Positions 17,855 to 26,811 of a DNA stretch of 64,000 bases are shown piece by piece. Each line of letters opens with the position of its first letter. Positions within the stretch are counted from its first letter, which is position 1. The stretch covers positions 17,374 to 81,373 of the forward strand of contig CAZLXM010000003.1 of the NCBI GenBank assembly GCA_964563105.1, written 5' to 3'. This DNA is from CAYVTV01 sp964563105. GTDB taxonomy: Bacteria > Bacteroidota > Bacteroidia > Bacteroidales > GCA-2748055. Under the pieces are notes generated by a model, which did not search any database, had not been told where the DNA came from, and saw only the letters and a list, made by a program, of their open reading frames with translations. The translations under genes and the position numbers were made by a program.

Positions 17855-19462
17855 TTATTTAAAATCATAATAGTACCAATAAGTATTTGAAAATGCCTGC
17901 TTTATTCTTTCATCACCGGGCGATCTGTTATTTTGGGATGAAAATGCAAGGCTCTCATAATTAATATATAAGTTTCGTACCTCTTTGCTTATAGATAATT
18001 CACCAAGATCAGGAAGCGGGCCATAATAAAAAACGGCTTCCTGAATATGTCGGGGCAAACGGGTATACGACAGATCATTAAATGTATGAATGTTTTGAAT
18101 GACAGCATCAATATCCTTTTCAAGAAGAAACCAGGCCATCATATACTCAAATGTTTTTTCATTTTCAGGATTAGCCTCTAACATTAATAATAAATTTGAT
18201 TGCGGGTTTCTAACCCGTATCATAAAGTCCTTTTTTGGTTGTATCCTGATCTTATCAGCTAACTCAGGATCTTCCATAATTAATCCAGGGTTTATCAACA
18301 TTTGTTCATACTTCTTTACCCAGTCTTTATAATGCAAAGTTTTCTTTAAAAGATTTATATATTTCCCTGCAACATTATAAAAACCATTAATAAGGCTGGT
18401 TTTAATCAGCATTTTTATATTTTCGGGACGATAGCCCAAAGAGACCAGAGATTCATAAGCCCATCTTTGTGCTTCATTTATAAGACCTATTGTATAAAAA
18501 AAGTAAACTCCGCGATAAATATTATGTATTCCGGCCTCAATATCCCATTCAGCTATTATTAGGGCACGATGCCCATAATCTTGCGGCCCATTGAACATTC
18601 TCTCACATAATAATCCTTTTTCAGCCAGAGCTATATTATAATAGTATTGTGACACCAAACTTGATGATTTATATTTTTCCTGCTGTTTAATAATACTATC
18701 CCAATCCTGCTCATATAAGAAATTTTCCAGTTTTGCAGCGTAGGCTGCATTGGAATTATAATACTTAGCAAACAAAATAGTAAGGGTTAAGCCACATAAA
18801 AAGAATGTCAGATATCCGGTAAAATTCTTATTATTCATTAATTCAATATTGAATAACTTTTTTGCTGTAACAGGATATGTGACAATAATAAAAGAAGCAA
18901 AATAAAAAAAATAAGGACTTTTAAATATTATCGGAAGAGGTAAACAATAAAATAATAAATCACTATCTGGCAGAATAAATATAAACTCCCGCGAAATGAG
19001 AAAACTGAGTATTGAAATAATTAAAAGAAATACGGGATAAACCCATTTATCATATATTATATAAAAAAGGCTATACATAATAAGAAACACCCAGGCATAA
19101 GCTCCGGCTAAGTAAAAAAAAACAGGAAGAAAAATTAGTGGTAAAATTTTTATCTTTCTTCTAAATTTTCCAATCGCTAACAAGAAGAATATTAAGGTCA
19201 ATAAAATTCCAAGATTAAAATGAATAAGCCAGTTGATATTGGATTGTAAGAGAAATAATAAACAAACGGGTATTAAAATAAAAGGAAGCGATACTGCTTT
19301 TCCGGAAAAAAGTTTTTTACCGATATTATAAAAGACTAAAGCATTACAGAATAATAATGCTGACAGAATAAAAGAAGCGCTAAAGGTATTATAATAAGCC
19401 TGGGCCAGAAAAATTCCGGCATATTCAAGTAGTCCGCCGGGTTTAATAATAAATTCACGCAA
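17855..19462 (-). CDS. DUF6057-like polytopic membrane protein, N-terminus cut off by a stop codon
   Basis: 535 residues when started at TTG (19462), the first start-like codon after an in-frame TAG at 19532-19534. The N-terminal half has about 8-9 hydrophobic helices (residues about 20-230); the C-terminal half (about 245-535) is a helical, TPR-like soluble domain. The block REFIIKPGGLLEYAGIFLAQ is, from memory, typical of the region just after the first helix in DUF6057 proteins. The family normally has another 40-60 residues before it, and those are encoded in the same frame upstream of the stop (19532-19669). So this is either a nonsense-mutated gene or a single-base sequencing error. It follows the TolB-like CxxCH gene and precedes the TPR gene. 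Biochemical role unknown. Confidence 0.75.
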   Translation of the reverse strand: MREFIIKPGGLLEYAGIFLAQAYYNTFSASFILSALLFCNALVFYNIGKKLFSGKAVSLPFILIPVCLLFLLQSNINWLIHFNLGILLTLIFFLLAIGKFRRKIKILPLIFLPVFFYLAGAYAWVFLIMYSLFYIIYDKWVYPVFLLIISILSFLISREFIFILPDSDLLFYCLPLPIIFKSPYFFYFASFIIVTYPVTAKKLFNIELMNNKNFTGYLTFFLCGLTLTILFAKYYNSNAAYAAKLENFLYEQDWDSIIKQQEKYKSSSLVSQYYYNIALAEKGLLCERMFNGPQDYGHRALIIAEWDIEAGIHNIYRGVYFFYTIGLINEAQRWAYESLVSLGYRPENIKMLIKTSLINGFYNVAGKYINLLKKTLHYKDWVKKYEQMLINPGLIMEDPELADKIRIQPKKDFMIRVRNPQSNLLLMLEANPENEKTFEYMMAWFLLEKDIDAVIQNIHTFNDLSYTRLPRHIQEAVFYYGPLPDLGELSISKEVRNLYINYESLAFSSQNNRSPGDERIKQAFSNTYWYYYDFK

Positions 19463-19531
19463 AAAATTTTTTGAATAAACAAATAATGAAAGATTTCTCT
19501 GGTAAAAGAAAAGATAATTACCAAAAATTAG

Positions 19532-19669
19532 CTAATATCCAAAGAAGAAAATAAAAAGGATTATCAGGGCAATTGAAATACCATTTTGTGTAATTGGCCC
19601 ATTAATAAATTTATTAAATGATTTTTCTCCTGCATTGCCATATTTTTCTTTTATTGTTGATAACATCAT
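19532..19669 (-). pseudogene. Detached N-terminus of the DUF6057-like gene, ending in in-frame TAG
   Basis: ATG at 19669 opens a 45-codon frame with a hydrophobic helix (ISIALIILFIFFFGY) and ends with TAG at 19532-19534. After the TAG the same frame continues as LIFGNYLFFYQRNLSLFVY and runs straight into the 535-residue frame, so one base change would restore a protein of about 604 residues. The ATG is 29 bases after the preceding gene's stop, normal operon spacing. TAG is used as a genuine stop elsewhere in the window (for example at 26664-26666), so recoding is unlikely. Confidence 0.7.
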
Positions 19670-19698
19670 TCTCGCAAACCTGTTATTTTCAAAGACTA

Positions 19699-21204
19699 TT
19701 AGTTTACATTGATAACTCTGTCACCTGTCCATTTTGCTTTAGAAGCAGTTTTTTTTGCAGCACGCCTAAAATCACGTGGATTTACCTTTATTTTTCCCGT
19801 AACAAATTCGGGAAGATTATATGTTAATAATAAATTATTATAAAAAGAAGGGTCCTTTTGTGGTAAAACAAAAGGTTTTCCCCAGACTCCACTCGAATCA
19901 ACATAAGCTAAATAAGGCCTTGCGGTTAATCCGTCTCCCCTTTTACTACTAAAGACCAGCCATCTGCTGTTTGACGACCATGAATGATAACTTTCAGTAT
20001 CCGGACTGTTTAAATTCATCTTCTCAGAAATGCCATTTTCCATGTTAATAATATATAGATCAGCTTCCTTATGCCATGCAGAAAAGTTTCCGTAGTCATG
20101 AAGTGTGAAAACCAAATATTTATAATCCGGTGAAATTTTTGGGAAAGATACACTTTTATTAATTGCTTTTGCATCAAAAACTATTTCTGCCTTGCCAAAA
20201 GATCCGGTTTGAGCTTCAAATTTTTTTCTTACCAGATCATATTTAATATCTTTAAAATCAAAACCTTCATTTATTTCATTCGCCCTGCAAAAATAAAGGT
20301 ATTCGCCATCTGGTGTCCATTCCGGATAAGTATCCATGTATCTCAAAGAATCATCCTGATTACTAATAGCTAAAAGTTCGTTAGATTCGGTATCATATAA
20401 AAGTAAAAATGAAGCAAGGTCTACACCTTCAATCCGTTTTCCGGGAATAGCCTGAAATATCTGGGTCAGATGGTTTGATGAAAATGTTGCATATCTCCCA
20501 TCGGGATGCCAGGAGGGATAAACAACACCAGGTTTGTGCGTAAAATCTCCGAGTTTTAAATCTAACCTTTGTATTTGGGTATCATTAACAAAATAGGTTC
20601 CTCCGGCAGAACCACGTATCTGAACCAAAAACTTAGATGGATCTCTTAAGTGAAAAGTATGGCAATTAAGACAATGGGTATCAAGCATTAGATTTTCAAG
20701 CACAATGGATTCACTGAAATTATTAATATTTCTTTGCATTATTTTCAGCTGGACATTAGCTTCATAACCCGGATACAATAATCTGTAACAAACAAAAGGA
20801 TCAGTCTGTTCCGGGGCAATGAAGAAAGAGAAAGATTTAAATTTTTCAATTTGATCTTTATTACAGGCTGCAATTTGTAATTCTATTTTGCCCCCCTCAC
20901 TATCTTTAAGTATCTTTTTCCACTTTTTTAAAGGAAAATTAATCAGGCCGTCCGATGATTTAACAGAATAGTGATAGCCATTGGAGGAAAGAACATCAAC
21001 ATTAAAACAATTAGCTTGTTCTCTTATCAAAAAATTCATGGGTGCAATATTCACCGGTATTGTAACATTTATATAATCGGGCTCAATAAAAGGTAAACGA
21101 TCGGAATCATATTCTTCATTTTTCTGAAATCCGGATTGGCAACTAACTAGTTTAAAGAGAGTTAATATAAAATATATTTTACAAATTATTCTTAAGCTCT
21201 TCAC
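19699..21204 (-). CDS. TolB/PD40-like beta-propeller lipoprotein with a CxxCH heme-type motif
   Basis: 501 residues from GTG (21204); an in-frame TAA lies three codons upstream and no ATG is available. Signal peptide with lipobox LVSC. Residues about 40-170 look like a beta-sandwich. A CxxCH motif follows (Cys178, Cys181, His182, in THCLNCHTF), the form used for covalent heme c. Residues about 215-470 have PD40/TolB-type propeller repeats (YPSWHPDGRYATFSSN, YPEWTPDGEYLYFCRA, FPKISPDYKYLVFTLHDYG, YHSWSSNSRWLVFSS). It is the first of four minus-strand genes. Related Bacteroidota proteins are sometimes labelled cytochrome c biosynthesis proteins, but no function is established. Heme attachment is inferred from the motif only. 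Confidence 0.85.
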   Translation of the reverse strand: MKSLRIICKIYFILTLFKLVSCQSGFQKNEEYDSDRLPFIEPDYINVTIPVNIAPMNFLIREQANCFNVDVLSSNGYHYSVKSSDGLINFPLKKWKKILKDSEGGKIELQIAACNKDQIEKFKSFSFFIAPEQTDPFVCYRLLYPGYEANVQLKIMQRNINNFSESIVLENLMLDTHCLNCHTFHLRDPSKFLVQIRGSAGGTYFVNDTQIQRLDLKLGDFTHKPGVVYPSWHPDGRYATFSSNHLTQIFQAIPGKRIEGVDLASFLLLYDTESNELLAISNQDDSLRYMDTYPEWTPDGEYLYFCRANEINEGFDFKDIKYDLVRKKFEAQTGSFGKAEIVFDAKAINKSVSFPKISPDYKYLVFTLHDYGNFSAWHKEADLYIINMENGISEKMNLNSPDTESYHSWSSNSRWLVFSSKRGDGLTARPYLAYVDSSGVWGKPFVLPQKDPSFYNNLLLTYNLPEFVTGKIKVNPRDFRRAAKKTASKAKWTGDRVINVN

Positions 21205-21572
21205 AGTTTTTAGTTATATATTTTTGTTTAAACAGCCAAAATAAATATCTAAATTAAAAAAAATATATATCAATACTCCAATAATCTCTGAGAAAATATA
21301 ACAAATAATTACATGTGATATATAAAAGCCTTGACGTATAAATTATTTTTAATATTTATGTTAATTATTTGTTAATTTTTTTTGGAGTTCATTTAACATT
21401 TTTTTAATATTGCCATAAATATTAGAAAAGGCCATTAATTAATAATATCAGAAAATTTTATTGAACTGTAAAATTGTATGAAATAAAATCTTTAATATTT
21501 GTTTTGTGCATTCATTACTATTAAAACAAGACTCGTAAAACTCAATTAACCTTTTTAATTAATTACTACACT
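21205..21572. promoter_or_regulatory. Divergent 368-base intergenic region
   Basis: AT-rich spacer between the minus-strand CxxCH gene (start 21204) and the plus-strand SusC1 gene (start 21573). It must hold promoters for both directions. Only a weak plus-strand candidate (21474-21501) was found. No RNA gene or small reading frame is evident. Confidence 0.4.
21474..21501 (+). promoter_or_regulatory. Weak candidate promoter of the second module
   Basis: TTG at 21474-21476, a 17-base spacer, then AATATTTG at 21494-21501, one mismatch from the Bacteroidota -7 box TAnnTTTG. It would leave a leader of about 65 bases before the SusC ATG. The short spacer and the mismatch make it uncertain. Confidence 0.3.
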
Positions 21573-24500
21573 ATGAACTTAAAAAAACTAAAACATTTTT
21601 TAAAATTACAATTATTGCATTTTCCCATTGCAATAATATTATTTGGAATTGTTTTACAGTTTAATTCAGGCCAGGCCTGTGCACAGGGTACCCAACCAAT
21701 TGTTATTACAGGAACAGTTACAGATTCAGAATCAGGTGAACCTTTAGCCGGTGTAAATATTGTAATTCTGGACACTTACATCGGTGCTGCTACGGATCTG
21801 TCCGGAAAATACAGTATCACGGTACCTAATGAAAAAGCTTCTCTTTGTTTTTCATTTATTGGCTATCATATGCAAACCATTCCGATAGGCAGCCAGAGGC
21901 AGATCAATGTTGCCCTGGTATCGGACGTTGCTGAATTGGAAGAAGTAGTAGTGGTAGGTTACGGAATGCAGAAAAAGGAGAGTGTTGTTGGGGCTGTATC
22001 ACAAGTAAGCGGTGATGTAGTTGTTAATAATATTCAGGGAGGTGACTTTGCTACCGGGCTTCAGGGAGCGCTTCCAGGCCTTACCATGATTATTAACACA
22101 GGCAGGCCCGGAGGATTGGACTTATCTGCAGTACCTTCACCTACAAGTGGCGCCAGTGATGACTACGCCTATATGCATATTCGTGCACAAAACACATGGA
22201 GTGACGCATCTCCCCTGGTACTTGTTGACGGAGTTGAAAGATCGCTTAATAATGTTAACCCACACGAAGTTGAAAAGATCTCCATTTTAAAAGATGCTTC
22301 GGCCACTGCTGTTTTTGGGGTTAAAGGGGCGAATGGAGTTATTTTAATTACAACACTACGAGGCAGGGAAGGTAAGCCCAGATTAAGTTTTGATGTAAGT
22401 ACAACAGCAAAAACAATGGCAAGATTTCCAATGAGGGAAAATTCATACATAACACATAAATACAAAAATTATGCTATATTGAATGAAGTTCCTTCTCAGC
22501 CGGCCGCCTGGGCCTTAATGACACCAACCCGCTGGATGGAATATTACAGAGATCATACTTATCCTGAATATCTTGCTGATGTAAACTGGCCAAAAGAGAG
22601 TTTAAAAGATGTTGCTTTTGATCGTAATGTCAATTTAAGTATCACCGGAGGTACAAAGTTTGTAAAATATTATGGTGCTGTTTCACACCTGTATGAAGGT
22701 GATATTTTCAGATATATTGATATAGGAAGAGACTGGACACCTTCTCATGAAAATTCCCGTTATAATTTCAGAAGCAATCTGGATTTTGATTTTACACCAA
22801 GTACACGGTTCAGCATGAATCTTGCGGGGCATTTTATTAACCAGGCAAGACCGACACCGGCTGGCAGTAGTGGTGCCGGTTCCTACCGAACCCTTTGGAC
22901 CAGCCCTCCCGATTTATATCCTGTTATGTATTCTGACGGAACATTTGCTGAAAACACTGCATTTCAATCCAAATTCATAAATGGTTTAGCCGCATGGTCA
23001 ACAGGAGGGGTTGCTTATACAAAGCAAACTAATCTGACTACAGATTTCATGTTAAACCAAAATCTGGACTTTATAACCAAAGGCTTCTCAGCTCGTGCTA
23101 AACTTTCGGCGGATAATAGTGTAATTACCGCGGGACCGAATATTTCAAGTACCGGCCGTGCAACGAAATATATCCTTCCCCAGATTGTAGATTATATTAA
23201 ACCTGGAATGACTGAGGCTGAAATCAGGGCCCTGGAAGATGAATTTACTATCTGGGAACAGACAGGAGCTTCTGCCACAAATCAGTTTGACTGGACTAAA
23301 CCACCTGACTCTTATGGCACAGAAAGCAGTACAGATGCACGTACTTACAGGAATTTATATTATGAGCTGTCTCTGAATTATGCCAGAGATTTTGGCAAAC
23401 ACGCTATAACAGGGATGGGGCTTTTTAGTCGTCAGCAACAGGCAACAGGATCAATATTTCCGGGTTTCCGTGAGGACTGGGTAGGACGTACCACTTATTC
23501 GTTTGACCGCAGATATCTCCTGGAGCTAAATGCTTCCTATAATGGTTCTGAAAAATTCTCAAGAAAATACCGTTTTGGCTTTTTCCCTTCCTATGCAATT
23601 GGCTGGCAAATCTCAAATGAATCTTTNNNNNNNNNNTTCTGATGGCAAGATAGGCAGCGATGCCGGTATTGACCGATGGATGTACGTTTCCAGCTGGCTT
23701 GTAAATGCTTGGACTACCTCAGCCAGCAGTGATAATGTCTCAAGATTCGGAGCACCTTATTTGCAGAATTCCCTGGCATTTAGATATGAAGGAACTGTTC
23801 CCAATCCTGATATACACTGGGAGACGGCAGTAAAGAAAAATCTTGGATTTGAATTAGGCTTTTTTAATAATGCTATCAGAATGAATTATGATATTTTCAG
23901 GGAAAGGCGGTCAAACATTTATGTATTAGGAAATGAAAGATATATTCCCGATATGGTAGGTGCGACCCCTACAGCTGCAAATATAGGAATTGTGAACAGC
24001 TGGGGATGGGAATATGAATTGCATGCCAGCAAAACCACTGCAAGAGGTTTGAATATATGGTTCTCATATATATGGACTTTTGCTAAAGATAAAATAATTG
24101 AAAGAGGAGACCCACAGCTAAAACCTGAATATCAAAAGCAGGCCGGAAGACAGATAGGTCAGCCCACCGGACAGCAGAACCAAGGGCCTCATGCCATCCT
24201 TTCAACCTGGAATGATATTTATAACACAACAGCTCTTTCTACAAACACATTTCGTCTTCCCGGAGACATGGCTGTTGTAGATTTCAACTGTGACGGGATT
24301 ATTGACTCAAATGATGCAGTTCCAATGGGGTTTACCGAAAGGCCACAATATACTTATACTCCGGTAATAGGTATGTCCTATAAAAACTGGAGTGCAAATA
24401 TTCAATTTTACGGAGTATATAATGTAGAAGGAACTTTGGCCACTTATTTAGGAGGAGGCCTTTTCCCCGACCAATACAATGTAATTTTCCCAAAACACAT

Positions 24501-24828
24501 ACAACAACACTGGTCCCCTGAATTTGGAGTGACAGATGAAGCTGTCAGAGGGGCAGTCAGATTTTCCACTTCAGGGACAACAGGAAGATTCCCCCAAACC
24601 CGTGCTTATACAAAATTAAACCATGCAGAAATTGGATATACCATTAGTAATCAGATAACTAAAAAAATAGGTGTTTCTAATCTCAGACTTTTATTAAGCG
24701 GTGATAATTTAGTTTTATGGTCAAAAATGCCTGAGGATGCTGATGCAGCCGTAACATACAGAGGAAGTATCAGATCAACTTATCCAAGGACAATAAGATA
24801 TAATTTGAAGCTTAGTTTTAATTTTTAA
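21573..24828 (+). CDS. SusC/RagA-family TonB-dependent transporter (type 1), interrupted by an assembly gap
   Basis: Two reading frames, 21573 to the gap and from the gap to 24828, are one gene. The first ends at GWQISNES and the second resumes at SDGKIGSDAGIDRW. The intact paralog at 10790-14059 joins the same blocks with about 17 residues between them, so roughly 50 bases are missing, not the 10 N shown; this also explains the frame change. Domains: signal peptide about 1-36, regulatory-like domain (TGTVTDSESGEPLAGVNIVI), linker LEEVVVVGYGMQKKESVVGA, plug with LVLVDGVERSLNNVNPHEVE, barrel with DFNCDGIIDSNDA and terminal YNLKLSFNF. It starts the second five-gene module and pairs with the SusD at 24873-26666. 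Confidence 0.93.
23627..23636. other. Assembly gap (10 N) inside SusC1
   Basis: Ten N, a placeholder length. Comparison with the paralogous SusC at 10790-14059 predicts about 50 missing bases. It falls just after one of the most conserved stretches among the type 1 SusC copies (SYNGSEKFSRKYRFGFFPSY), as expected when repeats break an assembly. Confidence 0.95.
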
Positions 24829-24872
24829 TAAATTGATATAAAAAGTGAATAAAACTTTCTAAAACTATAAAA

Positions 24873-26666
24873 ATGAAAACAAATAATTTCATCAAAAAAA
24901 TGTTGTTCTTCATTGCTGTTGTAATTATTGCCGGTTGTGAAGACTATCTTGACAAAACTCCCGCTGCCGATATATCTGCAGATGATATTTTCAGCACTTT
25001 CGAATCTTTTCAAGGCTTTATGGACCCAAATTATTTTGAACTGATCCAATATAATGCACATTATCCTACAACACTTATGGATATTGGAGGAGAATCCCAT
25101 TGTTATCAGGGGTGGGCTATTGCAAGACATGCAAATAATGGTAATTATTGGTATGTCGCCGGATCTAACCCGATTGCAACAGTATCACATTTTAATAACA
25201 GTAGCAGGGGACATGGAGTCCTTTCCACTGATGGGAGCGGGATCTGGAGAGGAGGTTGGCGTGGCATTCGTCGCTGCAACATTGCTTTGGAGAATTTTGA
25301 TCTGTTAACCGAAGCCACACAAGAAGAAAAAAATCTTTTACTTGGTCAGATATATTTCTGGCGGGCTTATTTTCATAATGCAATTATTGAAGCATACGAT
25401 GGTATGCCATATGTAGAAGAAGTTCTTTCCCAACAGGAACCGAATCATCTTCCCCGCCAGACTTATCATGAAACAATCGAAAAAATTATTGTTGATTTTG
25501 ACAAAGCAATTTCCTTATTACCGGTTAACTGGGATAATACTGCATGGGGATCTCAGAGGCCTGGTGCCAATGAAGGAAGGGCAACTAAAGGTGTAGCATT
25601 GGCTTTTAAGCAAAAAGCATTGTTATATGCCGGAAGCCCATTGATGAATAAGTTTTCGGGGAACGATTATACTTACAATGTGGAATATTGCAAGAAAGCT
25701 GCTGAAGCCGGCTGGGAACTCATTCAGTTAGCAAATTCCGGGGTTTATTCCCTGGTGCCATTCAGCAATTATAATGACAACTTTTATAAGCTGAATAATA
25801 CTATGCCCTGGACGTCAGAAACAATTTTCCAGAAAATTAACAGAAGTACCGGCAGAACTAATTTTACCAGTTTCCAAAACCGGCAATATGCTTTTCAAAG
25901 ATTTGGAGGATGGTGTGCTCACGCTGTTAACCAGCTATTTATTGATAAGTTTGAAATGGCTGACGGTACAAGATATATAGAAGAATATGATTCTGACAAT
26001 GCAAAAAGATGGGATTTCAGAGACCCCCGGTTTAAAAAGAATATTATTATTGACAGGGACAGGCATGGTTTTAATGAAGCAACTGTAGTCAATTTGTATA
26101 CTGGTCCGGGAAGTGATAAAACTCCTATTAATTCATGTCCGCTTCCTTATTTGATTAAAAAATTCTGGCCTGCCGGCTGTAATGAGATTGACAATGCCTA
26201 TACCGGATGGCGTTATTCAAGCCCGCTCATGCGTTTAGCCGAGGTTTATCTTGATTATGCCGAGGCTGCAACAGCAGCTTACGGGCCTAACGGTTCTGCC
26301 CCGGGAGCAAATCTGACGGCTGTGGATGCTATAAATATTATCCGCGAGCGCGCAGGCATGCCACCTGTAACCAGTGCGGCAGAGGGATATGATTCATTTA
26401 TGGATTTGGTTCGAAATGAACGAATAGTAGAGCTTTGTTTTGAAGGACACTACTGGTATGATATACGCAGATGGCATATAGCACATCTTCCTGAATACAG
26501 ATTAATGATCGATCTTGAATTCGATAAAGACTGGACGCCTGAATCTTTTAAAAGAACCTTGTTTATGAACAGAGTTTTTGAAGATCCCAAACATTACTGG
26601 CTCCCGCTTCCCAAGGTTCTAGTAGAGCAATACAAAGAGATGAAACAAAATCCAGGTTGGGAATAG
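24873..26666 (+). CDS. SusD/RagB-family outer-membrane lipoprotein (type 1)
   Basis: 597 residues, start ATG 24873, stop TAG. Signal peptide with lipobox IAGC followed by EDYLDKTPAADIS. SusD hallmarks: GIRRCNIALENFDLLTEATQ, RLAEVYLDYAEAATAAYGPN, VDAINIIRERAGMPPVT, LVRNERIVELCFEGHYWYDI, and a terminal NPGWE. It is the lid protein for the SusC1 encoded 44 bases upstream. Closest relatives in the window are 8967-10763 and 44858-46666. A 145-base spacer separates it from the next SusC. Confidence 0.95.
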   Translation: MKTNNFIKKMLFFIAVVIIAGCEDYLDKTPAADISADDIFSTFESFQGFMDPNYFELIQYNAHYPTTLMDIGGESHCYQGWAIARHANNGNYWYVAGSNPIATVSHFNNSSRGHGVLSTDGSGIWRGGWRGIRRCNIALENFDLLTEATQEEKNLLLGQIYFWRAYFHNAIIEAYDGMPYVEEVLSQQEPNHLPRQTYHETIEKIIVDFDKAISLLPVNWDNTAWGSQRPGANEGRATKGVALAFKQKALLYAGSPLMNKFSGNDYTYNVEYCKKAAEAGWELIQLANSGVYSLVPFSNYNDNFYKLNNTMPWTSETIFQKINRSTGRTNFTSFQNRQYAFQRFGGWCAHAVNQLFIDKFEMADGTRYIEEYDSDNAKRWDFRDPRFKKNIIIDRDRHGFNEATVVNLYTGPGSDKTPINSCPLPYLIKKFWPAGCNEIDNAYTGWRYSSPLMRLAEVYLDYAEAATAAYGPNGSAPGANLTAVDAINIIRERAGMPPVTSAAEGYDSFMDLVRNERIVELCFEGHYWYDIRRWHIAHLPEYRLMIDLEFDKDWTPESFKRTLFMNRVFEDPKHYWLPLPKVLVEQYKEMKQNPGWE

Positions 26667-26811
26667 TAATATTATACAGATTAATGACACACATTATCTA
26701 AACATTTTATTGCATGACCAATCAATAGATGATCTGTACTTCCCAAGCTTAAAAAAAAACTTGGAAATTAAAGTGCATTGCAATACTAATCCACTTAGAA
26801 AAAGTTAGACT

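Noticed and set aside
19532..19534. TAG in the DUF6057-like gene read as a recoded sense codon
   Set aside because: TAG ends several clearly complete genes here (for example the SusD at 24873-26666), so stop-codon reassignment does not fit; mutation or sequencing error is simpler.
21221..21228. TATTTTTG as a promoter -7 box for the second module
   Set aside because: It matches TAnnTTTG by base pattern but has no TTG at 17-23 bases upstream and lies more than 340 bases from the SusC start.
23530..24828. A separate 432-residue gene starting upstream of the gap in the second SusC1
   Set aside because: Its N-terminus is an out-of-frame reading of the first half joined through N; only the part after the gap is real and it belongs to the same SusC.
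26743..26764. Small hairpin CCAAG/CTTGG between SusD1 and SusC2 of the second module as a terminator
   Set aside because: Only five pairs, an A-rich 12-base loop and no T-run after the stem; a terminator here would also cut a module whose order is conserved.
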